From the NCBI RefSeq assembly GCF_004211955.1, contig NZ_RHJI01000010.1:434001-498000 (forward strand): a stretch of 64,000 bases of DNA. Reading direction: 5' to 3'. The notes beneath the pieces are model-generated. The model ran no database searches, was not told where the DNA came from, and saw nothing but the letters and a program-made list of their open reading frames with translations. The stretch comes from Escherichia sp. E1V33 (GTDB lineage: Bacteria > Pseudomonadota > Gammaproteobacteria > Enterobacterales > Enterobacteriaceae). A program made the translations under genes and the position numbers. Positions 10,030 through 23,020 of the stretch are shown here, piece after piece. The first letter of the stretch is position 1. The number at the start of each line of letters is the position of its first letter.

Positions 10030-10095
10030 TGCGATGCGTGGCGCATTTTCGATGTAAGTTTCACGCGTTGCATAATTAATGAGATTCAGATCACA
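10030..10095 (+). promoter_or_regulatory. cdd control region: two CRP sites and a CytR half-site
   Basis: Two 16-bp CRP-type sites lie with centres exactly 50 bp apart: TGCGATGCGTGGCGCA (10030-10045) and TGAGATTCAGATCACA (10080-10095). Between them GTTGCATAAT (10068-10077) resembles the CytR half-site GTTGCATT. The arrangement matches the known cdd promoter, where CytR is held between two CRP dimers and is released by cytidine. The second site is placed so that transcription would start near 10129. Confidence 0.85.
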
Positions 10096-10154
10096 TATAA
10101 AGCCATACCAGGTTCGTAAACTGTTATCCCATTACATGATTATGAGGCAACGCC

Positions 10155-12194
<2,040 letters not shown>

Positions 12195-12278
12195 TATTCC
12201 CTTCTTCAGTTAATTATTGAGAATAATTATTACTTCACCTGATAAGCTGCGGATATCACATTCCTAACCGCAGCTATT

Positions 12279-12294
12279 TGTGAATCTTTTCACA
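12279..12294 (+). promoter_or_regulatory. CRP site upstream of preTA
   Basis: TGTGAATCTTTTCACA is a full-match palindrome to the CRP consensus TGTGA-N6-TCACA. It lies 93 bp before the preT start codon. The predicted class II start, about 41 bp from the site centre, would give a short leader ending at preT. This points to cAMP-CRP activation of pyrimidine reduction. FNR can read related sites but prefers TTGAT half-sites, so CRP is the better call. Confidence 0.75.
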
Positions 12295-12387
12295 GTTTAA
12301 ATTTCCCCGCACGCTTAGCCTTAATATCAGTACATTATTATTTACTAAACGCTCGCCTTAATTACCTATAGCATTAAGGAAGATCAC

Positions 12388-13626
12388 ATGCCGCAACAAA
12401 ATTATCTGGATGAACTCACTCCGGCTTTTACGCCTTTGCTGGCGATTAAAGAAGCCTCTCGCTGTTTATTATGTCACGACGCGCCCTGTAGTCAGGCTTG
12501 CCCAGCGCAAACCGACCCGGGAAAATTTATTCGCTCAATTTATTTTCGTAATTTTAAAGGTGCTGCCGAGACAATTCGCGAAAATAACGCACTCGGTGCC
12601 GTTTGCGCCAGAGTATGCCCGACAGAAAAATTATGCCAGCGCGGTTGTACACGAGCCGGTGTCGACGACCCGATTGATATTGGTCGCTTACAGCGATTTG
12701 TTACTGATTTCGAACAGCAAACCGGAATGGAGATTTTTCAGCCCGGCAGTAAAACGCTCGGCAAAGTGGCGATTATTGGCGCAGGCCCTGCCGGGCTACA
12801 AGCTAGTGTGACACTGACCAACCGGGGATACGACGTCACGATTTATGAAAAAGAAGCACAGCCAGGTGGTTGGCTGCGTAATGGCATCCCACAATTTCGT
12901 TTGCCGCAATCGGTGCTGGATGCAGAAATCGCCCGTATCGAAAAAATGGGTGTGACCATTAAGTGCGATTGCGAGATAGGTAAAACGCTCACGCTGGAAC
13001 AATTGAAAGCGGAAAACCGAGCGGTACTGGTCACCGTGGGGTTATCGAGCGGTTCTGGCCTGCCGCTGTTTGAACATAGCGACGTTGAGATCGCCGTCAA
13101 TTTCTTGCAACGTGCGCGCCAGGCGCAAGGCGATATCAGCATCCCACAGAGCGCATTAATTATTGGCGGCGGCGATGTCGCGATGGACGTTGCCAGCACG
13201 CTGAAAGTTCTCGGTTGCCAGGCGGTAACGTGCGTTGCGCGTGAAGAGTTAGATGAGTTTCCGGCAAGCAAGAAAGAGTTCACCAGCGCTCAGAAATTGG
13301 GTGTATCGATTATTGATGGCTTTACGCCAGTGGCAGTAGATGGCAATAAAGTCACCTTTAAGCATGTTCGTTTACCGGGTGAACTAACGATGGCGGCGGA
13401 CAAAATTATCCTCGCCGTAGGTCAACATGCCGAATTTGCCGCTTTTTCCGCACTGAAACCACAGCATAACACCATCGAAACGCAAAATTACCAGACTCGC
13501 GACCCGCAACTGTTTGCCGCTGGCGATATTGTTGAGGGTGACAAAACCGTGGTTTATGCAGTGAAAACCGGGAAAGAAGCCGCCGAGGCGATTCATCATA
13601 ATTTAGAGGGAGCTTGCTCATGTTAA
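12388..13626 (+). CDS. preT: NAD-dependent dihydropyrimidine dehydrogenase subunit PreT
   Basis: 412-residue electron-transfer subunit of the PreTA complex, which reduces uracil and thymine to dihydropyrimidines. The N-terminal domain has the Cys pattern [20 protein letters not shown] and [15 protein letters not shown] for two [4Fe-4S] clusters, as in GltD. Next comes an FAD motif (GAGPAGLQA) and a second dinucleotide motif ([11 protein letters not shown]) for NAD(H). The C-terminus carries [10 protein letters not shown]. It is homologous to the N-terminal half of mammalian dihydropyrimidine dehydrogenase. The 3' end overlaps preA by 7 nt, giving translational coupling. Confidence 0.96.
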   Translation: MPQQNYLDELTPAFTPLLAIKEASRCLLCHDAPCSQACPAQTDPGKFIRSIYFRNFKGAAETIRENNALGAVCARVCPTEKLCQRGCTRAGVDDPIDIGRLQRFVTDFEQQTGMEIFQPGSKTLGKVAIIGAGPAGLQASVTLTNRGYDVTIYEKEAQPGGWLRNGIPQFRLPQSVLDAEIARIEKMGVTIKCDCEIGKTLTLEQLKAENRAVLVTVGLSSGSGLPLFEHSDVEIAVNFLQRARQAQGDISIPQSALIIGGGDVAMDVASTLKVLGCQAVTCVAREELDEFPASKKEFTSAQKLGVSIIDGFTPVAVDGNKVTFKHVRLPGELTMAADKIILAVGQHAEFAAFSALKPQHNTIETQNYQTRDPQLFAAGDIVEGDKTVVYAVKTGKEAAEAIHHNLEGACSC

Positions 13627-14855
13627 CGAAAGATCTTTCTATTACCTTTTGCGGCGTGAAGTTTCCCAACCCGTTCTGCCTCTCTTCTTCACCGGTTGGC
13701 AATTGCTACGAGATGTGCGCCAAAGCCTACGACACTGGCTGGGGCGGCGTGGTGTTCAAAACGATTGGCTTTTTTATCGCTAATGAAGTCTCTCCGCGTT
13801 TTGATCATCTGGTGAAAGAAGACACCGGCTTTATTGGCTTCAAAAATATGGAGCAGATTGCCGAGCATCCGTTGGAAGAGAATCTGGCTGCCCTGCGTCG
13901 GCTGAAAGAAGATTATCCGGACAAAGTGCTGATCGCCTCAATCATGGGGGAAAATGAGCAGCAGTGGGAAGATCTGGCGCGTCTGGTGCAAAAAGCTGGC
14001 GCGGATATGATCGAGTGTAACTTCTCCTGCCCGCAGATGACCTCCCATGCGATGGGTAGCGATGTCGGGCAAAGCCCGGAACTGGTAGAAAAATATTGTC
14101 GGGCGGTGAAACGTGGTTCTTCACTGCCAATGCTGGCGAAGATGACGCCGAATATCGGTGATATGTGCGAAGTGGCGCTGGCGGCAAAACGCGGCGGCGC
14201 AGACGGCATTGCGGCGATTAACACCGTCAAATCCATCACCAACATCGATCTTAATCAGAAAATCGGTATGCCGATTGTCAACGGTAAATCGAGTATTTCC
14301 GGTTATTCCGGTAAAGCGGTGAAACCGATCGCCCTGCGCTTTATTCAGCAAATGCGCACCCATCCAGAATTGCGCGATTTCCCGATCAGCGGTATCGGCG
14401 GTATTGAAACCTGGGAAGATGCGGCGGAGTTTTTATTGCTCGGCGCGGCAACGTTACAGGTGACCACCGGCATTATGCAGTACGGTTATCGCATTGTGGA
14501 AGATATGACGAGCGGGCTGTCGCATTACCTTGCCGATCAGGGATTTGATTCGTTGCAGGAGATGGTAGGTCTGGCGAATCACAATATTGTTCCGGCGGAA
14601 GATTTAGACCGCAGTTATATTGTCTATCCCAACATCAATCTCGATAAATGTGTTGGCTGTGGACGCTGTTATATTTCCTGTTACGACGGCGGTCACCAGG
14701 CGATGGAATGGAGCGAGAAAACACGCACGCCGCATTGTAATACCGAGAAGTGCGTTGGTTGTCTGCTTTGTGGCCACGTCTGCCCGGTGGGTTGTATTGA
14801 TCTTGGGGAAGTGAAGTTTAAGAAGGGAGAGAAAGAACACCCGGTAACGTTGTAA
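13620..14855 (+). CDS. preA: NAD-dependent dihydropyrimidine dehydrogenase subunit PreA
   Basis: 411-residue catalytic subunit. The N-terminal TIM barrel binds FMN and is of the dihydroorotate-dehydrogenase type ([36 protein letters not shown]). The C-terminal ferredoxin domain has two [4Fe-4S] motifs, [11 protein letters not shown] and [15 protein letters not shown]. With PreT it reproduces the architecture of eukaryotic DPD as two subunits. I chose the ATG at 13620, which overlaps the preT stop. A TTG two codons upstream is in frame but needless. It ends at a BIME before the convergent mgl operon. Confidence 0.96.
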   Translation: MLTKDLSITFCGVKFPNPFCLSSSPVGNCYEMCAKAYDTGWGGVVFKTIGFFIANEVSPRFDHLVKEDTGFIGFKNMEQIAEHPLEENLAALRRLKEDYPDKVLIASIMGENEQQWEDLARLVQKAGADMIECNFSCPQMTSHAMGSDVGQSPELVEKYCRAVKRGSSLPMLAKMTPNIGDMCEVALAAKRGGADGIAAINTVKSITNIDLNQKIGMPIVNGKSSISGYSGKAVKPIALRFIQQMRTHPELRDFPISGIGGIETWEDAAEFLLLGAATLQVTTGIMQYGYRIVEDMTSGLSHYLADQGFDSLQEMVGLANHNIVPAEDLDRSYIVYPNINLDKCVGCGRCYISCYDGGHQAMEWSEKTRTPHCNTEKCVGCLLCGHVCPVGCIDLGEVKFKKGEKEHPVTL

Positions 14856-14866
14856 AAACAGCGACG

Positions 14867-14974
14867 CATCCGGCATTTGGTTCCTGTCGCCGGATGCGGC
14901 GTGAACGCCTTATCCGGCCTACCAAACCCCATTCCAGGCCGGATAAAACGCGCCAGCGTTGCATCCGGCAAGGT
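14867..14974. repeat. BIME between preA and mglC
   Basis: REP units such as GCCGGATGCGGCGTGAACGC (14889-14908) with CTTATCCGGCC, and an inverted copy (GGCCGGATAAAACGCGCCAG to TTGCATCCGGC), form a mosaic element between the convergent preTA and mglBAC operons. Another CGCATCCGGC arm lies at 14865-14874. Confidence 0.85.
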
Positions 14975-14985
14975 CCACATTCACA

Positions 14986-15996
14986 TCACTTCTTACGTGC
15001 GTATTTCAGTGAATCCAGCGCCACGGCAAAGATAATAATCGCCCCTTTGATGATGTACTGCCAGTACGGGTTTACGCCGATGTACGTCAGACCATAGTTA
15101 ATGACCGTAAAAATAATTACACCGGTCACCACACCAATTACCGTTCCTACACCGCCGCTGAACGATACGCCGCCCACCACGCACGCCGCGATAGCATCCA
15201 GCTCATACATAAAGCCGAGGTTGTTGGTGGCAGAGCCGATACGTCCGGCTTCTAACATCCCGCCGAAGGCATAGAACACGCCAGACAACGCATAGATCAT
15301 CAGCAGGTTCAGTCCGACGTTGACACCAGAAACTTTCGCCGCTTCCGGGTTACCGCCAATGGCAAAAATGTTCTTGCCGAAGCGGGTTTTGTTCCATAAC
15401 ACCCAGACGAACGCCACCGCAATCAGGGCGTAGAAGGTGATGTAAGAGAGACGGAAGCTCCCCAGCGCAATAAAGCCCTGGGCAAAAGTGGAGAAACCAC
15501 TGTCGAAACCAGAAATCGGCGACGCCCCAACAAAGTCGTAATAGAGCGAGTTAATGCCGTAAACGATGATCATCGTGCCGAGAGTGGTTATGAACGGCGT
15601 CACGTTGAGATAGGCGATAATCAGGCCGTTGATCAAACCGATAACCGCGCCAATAGCACAGACAATCAGAATAACCAGCGCAATCGGCATCGTCGCCATT
15701 TCCGGGAACACTTTGTTGGCGTTATCCATCGACTGCAATAACGTCGCCGCTACTACTGCAGCCAGCCCCACCTGACGACCTGCGGAAAGGTCAGTCCCCT
15801 GGGTGACAATTAACCCTGCCACGCCGAGCGCGATAATAATACGCACCGATGACTGGGTGAGAATATTACTTAAGTTCAACAAACTTAAAAAAGTAGGATC
15901 CTGGAAAATAATAATGGCCAGCAAAACTAAAAGAACGACGTAAATTCCGCCCTCTTTCAGGTAAGTAAGAAAACTTTTCTTATTTAACGCACTCAT
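14986..15996 (-). CDS. mglC: Galactose/methyl-galactoside ABC transporter permease
   Basis: 336-residue inner-membrane permease of the RbsC/XylH family (about eight to ten spans). Family marks include GVAGLIVTQGTDLSAGRQVGLAAVVAATLLQ and ARIGSATNNLGFMYELDAIAACVVGG, near the EAA-like loop that contacts MglA. It works as a homodimer with two MglA ATPases and periplasmic MglB to import galactose and methyl-beta-galactosides. Last gene of mglBAC, 15 bp after mglA. Confidence 0.97.
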   Translation of the reverse strand: MSALNKKSFLTYLKEGGIYVVLLVLLAIIIFQDPTFLSLLNLSNILTQSSVRIIIALGVAGLIVTQGTDLSAGRQVGLAAVVAATLLQSMDNANKVFPEMATMPIALVILIVCAIGAVIGLINGLIIAYLNVTPFITTLGTMIIVYGINSLYYDFVGASPISGFDSGFSTFAQGFIALGSFRLSYITFYALIAVAFVWVLWNKTRFGKNIFAIGGNPEAAKVSGVNVGLNLLMIYALSGVFYAFGGMLEAGRIGSATNNLGFMYELDAIAACVVGGVSFSGGVGTVIGVVTGVIIFTVINYGLTYIGVNPYWQYIIKGAIIIFAVALDSLKYARKK

Positions 15997-16011
15997 GGGA
16001 AGCCCCTAATC

Positions 16012-17532
16012 TTAAAGGTGCAAAGACGCAAGACGTAGAATTTCGTTTTGCGTTGTTGTTTTTGTATCGACAATTCCGGAAACGAGGCCATTGCTCATAA
16101 CCAGAATACGGTCTGTTATCCCTAACAACTCTGGCATTTCAGAAGAAATAATAATAATTCCCTTGCCTTTCTTCGCCAGTTCGGCAATTAACTGATAAAT
16201 TTCAAACTTCGCCCCAACATCAATACCGCGCGTTGGTTCGTCGAGCATTAATATTTCCGGTTGCGTTAGTAACCAGCGACCAATAATCACCTTTTGCTGA
16301 TTACCGCCGGAGAGCGAACCAATTTGCGTCCGATGACCTGGTGTTTTTACCCGCATCGAATCAATGACCCACTGGGTATCACTTTTCATCCGCGAATTAT
16401 CCAGCAAACCAACTTTGTTTTTGTAATTGCGAATATTGGAAATTAACGAGTTAAAGCCAATATCCAGATAGGCATAAATTCCCGTTGAGCGGCGCTCTTC
16501 AGTTACCAGTGCAAATCCGTGGTTTATGGCTTCGTTGGCATTATGGTTATTGATCTTTTTGCCGTGCAACGTAATGGTGCCAGCAGATTTCTCGCGAATA
16601 CCAAATAACGTCTCAACAATATCGGTACGTTTCGCCCCCACCAATCCGGCAATACCGAGGATCTCCCCTTTATGCAGGTCAAACGAGACATCGCGAATCG
16701 ACGGCTGGCGCAATGACGTCAGGTTACGCACCTCAAGGATGACTTCGCCTGGCTTGTTTTCTTTATCCGGGAAACGCTGGTTAAGAGAACGACCAACCAT
16801 CATGGCGATAATTTTGTCCATCGTCAGCCCTGCCAGCGGTTCGGTGGCGATCCACTGACCGTCGCGCAATACGGTGACTTCATCACATAACTGGAAAATC
16901 TCTTCCATTTTATGCGAGATATAAACAATACCGCAGCCGCGTTCTTTTAATTTACGAATAATAGTGAACAGATGATTAACTTCTTTTTCGGTTAACGAAG
17001 AAGTCGGTTCATCCATAATCACAATTTTCGCGTTATAGGAAAACGCTTTAGCGATTTCGATCATCTGCATTTGCGAAACGGATAATGTGCCAACGCGCGC
17101 ACGCGGATCGATATCAATATCCAGTTCATCAAAAATCGCTTTGGTTTCGCGGTACATTTTGTCCTGATCGACAAACATGCCTTTGGTGGGATATCGCCCC
17201 AGCCACATGTTGTCCATGACTGAACGTTGCAATACCAGGTTTAATTCCTGATGTACCATCGAAATACCGTTTTCCAGCGCTTCTTTGGCAGAGTGAAAAT
17301 CGATTTCTTTACCCTGAAATAAAATGGTGCCGGAATCTTTTTGATAGATACCGAACAGGCATTTTAATAATGTCGATTTTCCCGCGCCGTTCTCACCCAT
17401 TAATGCATGGATGGAATGTGGCCGAACTTTTAAATTGACATTATCAAGAGCCTTCACACCGGGAAAGGACTTGTTGATACCGCTCATTTCCAACAAGTAT
17501 TCACCTGATGACGGAGTCGTTGAGCTGACCAT
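16012..17532 (-). CDS. mglA: Galactose/methyl-galactoside ABC transporter ATPase
   Basis: 506-residue fused duplicate ATPase of the carbohydrate-importer class 2 family. The N-terminal domain is canonical: Walker [10 protein letters not shown], signature LSVSQMQ, Walker [13 protein letters not shown]. The C-terminal domain has a divergent Walker A region (GLVGAKRTD), with an intact signature (LSGGNQQK) and Walker B ([12 protein letters not shown]). Degenerate second sites are common in this subfamily, so this is not a lesion. It lies 60 bp downstream of mglB, separated by a strong hairpin, and 15 bp upstream of mglC. Confidence 0.97.
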   Translation of the reverse strand: MVSSTTPSSGEYLLEMSGINKSFPGVKALDNVNLKVRPHSIHALMGENGAGKSTLLKCLFGIYQKDSGTILFQGKEIDFHSAKEALENGISMVHQELNLVLQRSVMDNMWLGRYPTKGMFVDQDKMYRETKAIFDELDIDIDPRARVGTLSVSQMQMIEIAKAFSYNAKIVIMDEPTSSLTEKEVNHLFTIIRKLKERGCGIVYISHKMEEIFQLCDEVTVLRDGQWIATEPLAGLTMDKIIAMMVGRSLNQRFPDKENKPGEVILEVRNLTSLRQPSIRDVSFDLHKGEILGIAGLVGAKRTDIVETLFGIREKSAGTITLHGKKINNHNANEAINHGFALVTEERRSTGIYAYLDIGFNSLISNIRNYKNKVGLLDNSRMKSDTQWVIDSMRVKTPGHRTQIGSLSGGNQQKVIIGRWLLTQPEILMLDEPTRGIDVGAKFEIYQLIAELAKKGKGIIIISSEMPELLGITDRILVMSNGLVSGIVDTKTTTQNEILRLASLHL

Positions 17533-17561
17533 ATAATTTTACCTTGTTGGCCATACAATAA

Positions 17562-17584
17562 GGGCGCAATAAACTATTGCGCCC
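17562..17584 (-). promoter_or_regulatory. mglB-mglA intercistronic hairpin
   Basis: The perfect 10-bp stem GGGCGCAATA / TATTGCGCCC closes on a 3-nt loop in the 60-bp gap after mglB. No T run follows, so it is not a complete terminator. A stem here would shield the 3' end of an mglB segment from exonucleases and partly block read-through, giving more binding protein than permease. Such differential expression is typical of binding-protein operons; the mechanism here is inferred. Confidence 0.65.
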
Positions 17585-17592
17585 GTTCAGTC

Positions 17593-18591
17593 TTATTTCT
17601 TGCTGAATTCAGCCAGGTTATCTTTGTCTACGCCAACATAAGGTACACGGACCACTTTGTTGTCGATTTTCCAGTTAGTACCGTCAGCGGCGCCCTTGCC
17701 ATCGGCCAGGTTTTTCGCCAGATCAAAAGTCGCTTTCGCCTGGTTGTTAGCATCGTTCAGTACGGTGCCCGCCAGCGCACCAGATTTCACCAGTGCCAGT
17801 GCTTCTGGCAGCGCATCGACGCCAAATACCGGAATGCTAGACTTGTTGTGTGCTTTCAGCGCTTCAACCGCGCCCATTGCCATCGCATCGTTGTTAGCAA
17901 TAACCACCTCGATTTTGTTGGCGTTCGGGCCAGACAGCCAGGCGTCCATCTTATCTTTCGCCTGAGCGGTGTCCCACATAGCGGTATCTAGCTGTAACTG
18001 TTCAGTTTTGATGCCTTTGTCATTCAGTTCTTTAATCACGTAAGTGGTGCGTGCTTCTGCGTCCGGATGGCCCGGCTCGCCTTTCAGCAGTACGAACTGA
18101 ATCTGACCGTCTTTGTTCAGATCCCAACCCTGATTCGCCGCCCAGTGTTTAGCAATCAGATCGCCCTGGATAATGCCGGACTCTTTGGAGTCAGTACCAA
18201 CGTAGTAGGCTTTGTCGTAGCTATCCAGCGCCTTACGGGAAGGTTCTTTGTTGAAGAAAACCACCGGCACGTTTTGTCCGCGCGCTTTCTCAATCACCGT
18301 ACCCGCAGCTGCCGGGTCAACCAGGTTGATTGCCAGCGCCTTCACCCCTTTCGCCAACAGCACGTCAATCTGATCGTTCTGCTTGGATTGGTCATTCTGT
18401 GAATCATTCATCAGCAACTGGACGTCTGGTGCTGCTTTCGCATCCTGTTCGATAGCCTTACGCACGACAGACATAAAGTTATCGTCATATTTATAAATCG
18501 TCACACCAATACGGGTATCAGCAGCGTGTGCAGCGGCGCCGAATAACATGCTGGCCATCACAGCAGACAGGGTTAACACCTTCTTATTCAT
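17593..18591 (-). CDS. mglB: D-galactose/D-glucose periplasmic binding protein
   Basis: 332-residue precursor. A signal peptide ([23 protein letters not shown]) leads to a mature protein starting [14 protein letters not shown]. Two Rossmann-like lobes bind galactose or glucose, and the EF-hand-like calcium loop DLNKDGQIQ is present. It delivers sugar to MglAC and is also the ligand-sensing partner of the Trg chemoreceptor. First gene of mglBAC, transcribed from the CRP- and GalS-controlled promoter upstream. Confidence 0.98.
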   Translation of the reverse strand: MNKKVLTLSAVMASMLFGAAAHAADTRIGVTIYKYDDNFMSVVRKAIEQDAKAAPDVQLLMNDSQNDQSKQNDQIDVLLAKGVKALAINLVDPAAAGTVIEKARGQNVPVVFFNKEPSRKALDSYDKAYYVGTDSKESGIIQGDLIAKHWAANQGWDLNKDGQIQFVLLKGEPGHPDAEARTTYVIKELNDKGIKTEQLQLDTAMWDTAQAKDKMDAWLSGPNANKIEVVIANNDAMAMGAVEALKAHNKSSIPVFGVDALPEALALVKSGALAGTVLNDANNQAKATFDLAKNLADGKGAADGTNWKIDNKVVRVPYVGVDKDNLAEFSKK

Positions 18592-18815
18592 GGTATCTCC
18601 GGTTTTTCTTATGCAGGGTAGTGCTTGAGATAAATGCTCGGCGGGCCAGTATGGTTAATGAAGTGTTACTGAACGCCGAAGCTCATTTTTAAAAATCCGT
18701 TCGTCCATGCCCGGTAACGCTCCATAAAACGGCTCTAATTGTTGTTATGACGCCATAACTTCGATAAAAGCGATCATTCACTGTTACATACAAGTTACAA
18801 CGTTAAAACGGTGCA

Positions 18816-18876
18816 ATCATAGCTACCACATTGTTAACATACTGTGAAATCACTCACAAATTGAAAGCGGTTACAT
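18816..18876 (-). promoter_or_regulatory. mgl promoter with CRP and GalS/GalR sites
   Basis: Reading the reverse strand: a 16-bp operator ATGTAACCGCTTTCAA (18876-18861) resembles the GalR/GalS consensus GTGTAAnCGnTTnCAC. Next comes a perfect CRP core (TGTGA-N6-TCACA, 18843-18858) and a -10 hexamer TATGAT (18821-18816). The implied start near 18809-18810 lies about 41 bp from the CRP centre, a class II activator layout. The leader to mglB is about 220 nt. The operator next to the CRP site lets GalS/GalR interfere with activation. Confidence 0.88.
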
Positions 18877-18888
18877 CCTCTGATTTGT

Positions 18889-19911
18889 TCAGTTAGTGAT
18901 CGCCGCCGCATTCTGGCGTATTGCGACAGAATGGCGACGCACCAACGTTGGCATAAAACAGTGGCTGGAACGCGGATCAATGTTGCCTGCTGCCCCCTGC
19001 AAGGCCAGTTCCGTGGCTAATTTTGCCATCGACGCAATGGGATAACGCACGGTCGTTAATTGCGGGTCGGTGTAACGAGCAATGGGGATATCATCGAAAC
19101 CGATGATTGAGAGATGTAACGGAATAGCAATGCCATTATCTTTTAATGCCGTCAGAGCGCCAGCGGCCATATTGTCGTTATAGGCAAATACAGCGGTAAG
19201 TTGTAGATTGCGCCCGAGTAGTTCAACCATCGCCGTCTCGCCGCCAGGCATATCCGGCGTTCCCGTACCAATCCAGCTTTCCGACGGAACAATATCCTGC
19301 TCTTTCAGCGCGCTTATCCAGCCAGCTTTACGCATTGCGTCATCTTCAATGCTGTGGCTGGAAGAGAGATAGCCGATACGTTGATGGCCGTTGTTCAGCA
19401 ACATGCGCGTCGCCATTCTGGCGCCGCTAATATTATCCAGACAAACACAGCGATGGGCATAGCCCGGCACAACCCGATTGATGAGCACCATACCGGGAAT
19501 GTTGTCCATAAATTGCGCCAGCTCGTCGTCACTTAACGCTTTTGAATGAACGATCAACGCGTTACAACGCTGGCGGATTAGCACTTCAATGGCATGACGC
19601 TCTTTTTCCGCTTCATGATAGCTGTTGCCAATCAACACATACTTCTGATGTTGCTGGGCAACGAGATCGACAGCTTTAACCAATGCGCCGAAAAATGCAT
19701 CTGAAACATCCATTACCACCACACCGATGGTATCGCTCACCTGTGTGGCCAACGCCTGTGCATTGGCGTTTGGCCGATAATCCAACTCACTCACCGCTTT
19801 CATAACTGCTTCACGCGTGTCGGCACTGACCAGCGTGCTGTTATTCAGCACCCGGGAAACCGTTGCCACAGAGACGCCAGCCTGACGCGCTACATCACGA
19901 ATGGTGATCAT
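18889..19911 (-). CDS. galS: Galactose operon isorepressor GalS
   Basis: 340-residue LacI/GalR-family repressor. The helix-turn-helix is at residues 2-21 ([20 protein letters not shown]), followed by a hinge helix ([11 protein letters not shown]) and the periplasmic-binding-protein-like effector domain ending in the family's C-terminal part ([20 protein letters not shown]). It represses mglBAC and itself when galactose is absent. The ATG at 19911 is preceded by AGGTAGTGAAT; a GTG two codons upstream is not needed. The protein ends NAAAITN, about six residues earlier than I remember for K-12 GalS. The tail is dispensable in this family, so function should be intact. Confidence 0.96.
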   Translation of the reverse strand: MITIRDVARQAGVSVATVSRVLNNSTLVSADTREAVMKAVSELDYRPNANAQALATQVSDTIGVVVMDVSDAFFGALVKAVDLVAQQHQKYVLIGNSYHEAEKERHAIEVLIRQRCNALIVHSKALSDDELAQFMDNIPGMVLINRVVPGYAHRCVCLDNISGARMATRMLLNNGHQRIGYLSSSHSIEDDAMRKAGWISALKEQDIVPSESWIGTGTPDMPGGETAMVELLGRNLQLTAVFAYNDNMAAGALTALKDNGIAIPLHLSIIGFDDIPIARYTDPQLTTVRYPIASMAKLATELALQGAAGNIDPRSSHCFMPTLVRRHSVAIRQNAAAITN

Positions 19912-19987
19912 ATTCACTACCTGTTATGAGATTGCAGTAGATTACTGCTTGCTGGCGGCTATTTTGTCAGCACTGAATACAGGACTT

Positions 19988-20022
19988 CGTGAATCGAGTC
20001 ACAGCAATGGAAACGGTTACAG
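19988..20022 (-). promoter_or_regulatory. galS control region: CRP site and GalS/GalR operator
   Basis: CGTGAATCGAGTCACA (19988-20003) is a good CRP site. Next to it, ATGGAAACGGTTACAG (20007-20022) matches the GalR/GalS operator pattern at most positions. The spacing is nearly the same as at the mgl promoter (3-bp gap here, 2-bp there), which supports joint CRP activation and GalS autorepression of galS. Confidence 0.82.
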
Positions 20023-20052
20023 CTGTTTTGTTAATGAATGTGATCCAGATCG

Positions 20053-21210
20053 TTATCTGGATGTTTTAGATAATGCAGGACCAGCAGCGCGCAGGGTTAA
20101 CTGACGCCAGAGCCATTCCACCGGCCCCTGACGGAAGTAACGCAGCCAGATAACAGAGAAAAGCAGGTTCGCCAGCCATACCGGTACCACAAACGCCAGC
20201 AACTCCAGGCGGTCGAACTGCATAAACAAACCGAGGTGGTAAAACAGCGTGGTACAAATCAGAGTTTGCAGTAGATAATTGGTTAGCGCCATCCGTCCGA
20301 CGCAGGCGATCGCCAGCACCATCCTGAAGCGGCTTAATTGCGGCCAAAAGCCATAAAACAGCGACGCATAGCCAATTGCCTGAAACGGCGCGCTAAGTTC
20401 ACGCGGCATTTGCAGTAAGAAGGCACACCAGCGATACGCCCAGTCCAGCCGCCATTGCAATGCGATAGCAGGAAGATTAATCAGCACACCAATTGCCACC
20501 AGCACAAAACCGGTACGCCGATAGTGTCGCAAGCTATACTGCCCTTTCAGCCAGCCGCTTCGCATCAGCGCCGCGCCAATTAACATCATCCCCGCCAGCT
20601 GCCAGCCGTACTGCGCACCCAGCGCCAGTAAACTGTTGCCTACGCCATCGGCGCGGTTACTGATCGCTTCAACGCCGCCGTGAAGTTTCCAGTATTTTTC
20701 ATACAAAATGGCCGATGCATCTGGCGTCCAGGCGCGACTGGTCTGGCTGTCTGAAATCAACCCCAGCAACAGCAAAACGCCAATCCCCACCAGATACAAC
20801 ATGACGCCTGTATTAAATAAACTTTTTACCGACGGCGCATCGCGCACCAGTCGCCAACTGATTAAGCCCACCAGCCCGTAAGCCAGCAGGATATCGCCGT
20901 CCCAGAACAATAAACCGTGAATAAAGCCCAGCAAGACTAACAGTGTTAACCGCGACTGGATCCAGCGTCTGCCGCGCGGCAGCAACATTTGCAGGCCCGC
21001 GCCAAACAGCAGCGCAAAAAGCGTGAGGAATTTTACCTGACCGATGAGATCCAAAAACGCCCAGGTCCAGGCGTCGGACGGAGTAATAGTGCCGTACCAG
21101 GCGGGATTGAGATAAGCCGCCTTTGGTAGCCCAAAGGCGCTGATGTTTAATAGCAGGATCCCCAGAATGGCGACGCCGCGAACAAAATCGAGCGTGACGT
21201 TGCGCTCCAT
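20053..21210 (-). CDS. yeiB: DUF418 membrane protein YeiB
   Basis: 385-residue polytopic membrane protein with eight or more hydrophobic stretches. It starts with the acyltransferase-3/DUF418-like motif RNVTLDFVRGVAILGILLLN and has the C-terminal DUF418 region (GRMALTNYLLQTLICTTLFY and GPVEWLWRQLT). Function unknown. It lies 16 bp downstream of folE on the same strand, so it is very likely co-transcribed. Nothing in the sequence links it to folate chemistry. Confidence 0.93.
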   Translation of the reverse strand: MERNVTLDFVRGVAILGILLLNISAFGLPKAAYLNPAWYGTITPSDAWTWAFLDLIGQVKFLTLFALLFGAGLQMLLPRGRRWIQSRLTLLVLLGFIHGLLFWDGDILLAYGLVGLISWRLVRDAPSVKSLFNTGVMLYLVGIGVLLLLGLISDSQTSRAWTPDASAILYEKYWKLHGGVEAISNRADGVGNSLLALGAQYGWQLAGMMLIGAALMRSGWLKGQYSLRHYRRTGFVLVAIGVLINLPAIALQWRLDWAYRWCAFLLQMPRELSAPFQAIGYASLFYGFWPQLSRFRMVLAIACVGRMALTNYLLQTLICTTLFYHLGLFMQFDRLELLAFVVPVWLANLLFSVIWLRYFRQGPVEWLWRQLTLRAAGPALSKTSR

Positions 21211-21226
21211 GGTTCCTGCCTTTTAA

Positions 21227-21895
21227 TCAGTTGTGATGACGCACAGCACGCAGAAACTCGTGCCGCGTATTCTGACTGGATTTGAACAAGCCACCGAGGG
21301 AGGTTGTTGTCGTGGCGCTGGTTGCATCGCGGATGCCACGCGCTTTCACACAGTAATGCACCGCGTCGATGGAGACGGCCACGTTATTGGTGCCCAACAG
21401 CGTTTGTAGCGCAATCAGGATTTGCTGAGTCAGACGTTCCTGCACCTGCGGACGCTGGGCAAAGAACTGCACGATGCGATTAATTTTCGACAGGCCGATC
21501 ACCGAATCTTTCGGGATATAGGCTACCGTCGCTTTGCCATCAATAGTGACAAAATGGTGCTCGCAGGTGCTGGTCAGGGTGATATCGCGCACGGTGACCA
21601 TTTCATCGACCTTCATTTTATTTTCAATGAGGGTGATTTTCGGGAAGTTGGCGTAATCCAGACCGGAGAAAATTTCATCGACATACATCTTGGCGATGCG
21701 ATGCGGCGTTTCCATCAAACTGTCATCAGCCAGGTCGAGATTCAATAACTGCATGATTTCGGTCATATGACCGGCGATAAGGCTTTTGCGCGTTTCGTTA
21801 TCCATTTCATGCACGGGCGGGCGCAGCGGTGTTTCCAGTCCTCGCGCAACTAACGCGTCATGAACCAGGGCCGCTTCTTTACTGAGTGATGGCAT
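21227..21895 (-). CDS. folE: GTP cyclohydrolase I
   Basis: 222-residue enzyme that converts GTP to 7,8-dihydroneopterin triphosphate, the first step of tetrahydrofolate synthesis. It forms a toroidal decamer. Zinc ligands are Cys111 and His114 in CEHHF plus Cys182 in YCVKARG. Other family marks are TPHRIAKMY, the catalytic His112 region and GLSKINRIV. Full length, with no sign of truncation. It is divergent from yeiG with 257 bp between starts and is followed by yeiB. Confidence 0.98.
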   Translation of the reverse strand: MPSLSKEAALVHDALVARGLETPLRPPVHEMDNETRKSLIAGHMTEIMQLLNLDLADDSLMETPHRIAKMYVDEIFSGLDYANFPKITLIENKMKVDEMVTVRDITLTSTCEHHFVTIDGKATVAYIPKDSVIGLSKINRIVQFFAQRPQVQERLTQQILIALQTLLGTNNVAVSIDAVHYCVKARGIRDATSATTTTSLGGLFKSSQNTRHEFLRAVRHHN

Positions 21896-22119
21896 TTATG
21901 TTTTCTCCTGCAGGTGTGACGCCTCCGCCCTGCGTGGGGGCAAAGTTATTAAGCTGATTAGCAGCCCGATTATTGTGCGTGAGGTGGCGCACATAATCCA
22001 GTATTCACAGCGATAATTATTGTTATTGCCGCTGCCTTTCAGCAGTAGATGTTAAAACATCGTTATGCATATGCGGAAGTGAAAGTTACTCACAGCGCAT
22101 TGAATAAACGGTATGATGA

Positions 22120-22989
<870 letters not shown>

Positions 22990-22995
22990 ATGTCC

Positions 22996-23011
22996 GCCCG
23001 GTTCGCCGGGC
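22996..23011. terminator. UUCG hairpin between yeiG and cirA
   Basis: GCCCGG-TTCG-CCGGGC is a very stable UUCG-capped hairpin between the convergent ends of yeiG and cirA. T runs are absent on both sides, so it may act as a transcript-end barrier more than as a true intrinsic terminator. Confidence 0.55.
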
Positions 23012-23020
23012 ATCTCTTCA

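Noticed and set aside
16680-16720. Degenerate second Walker A in MglA as a possible inactivating mutation
   Set aside because: The variant (GLVGAKRTD) is a known feature of this subfamily, as I recall it also in K-12, and signature and Walker B are intact.
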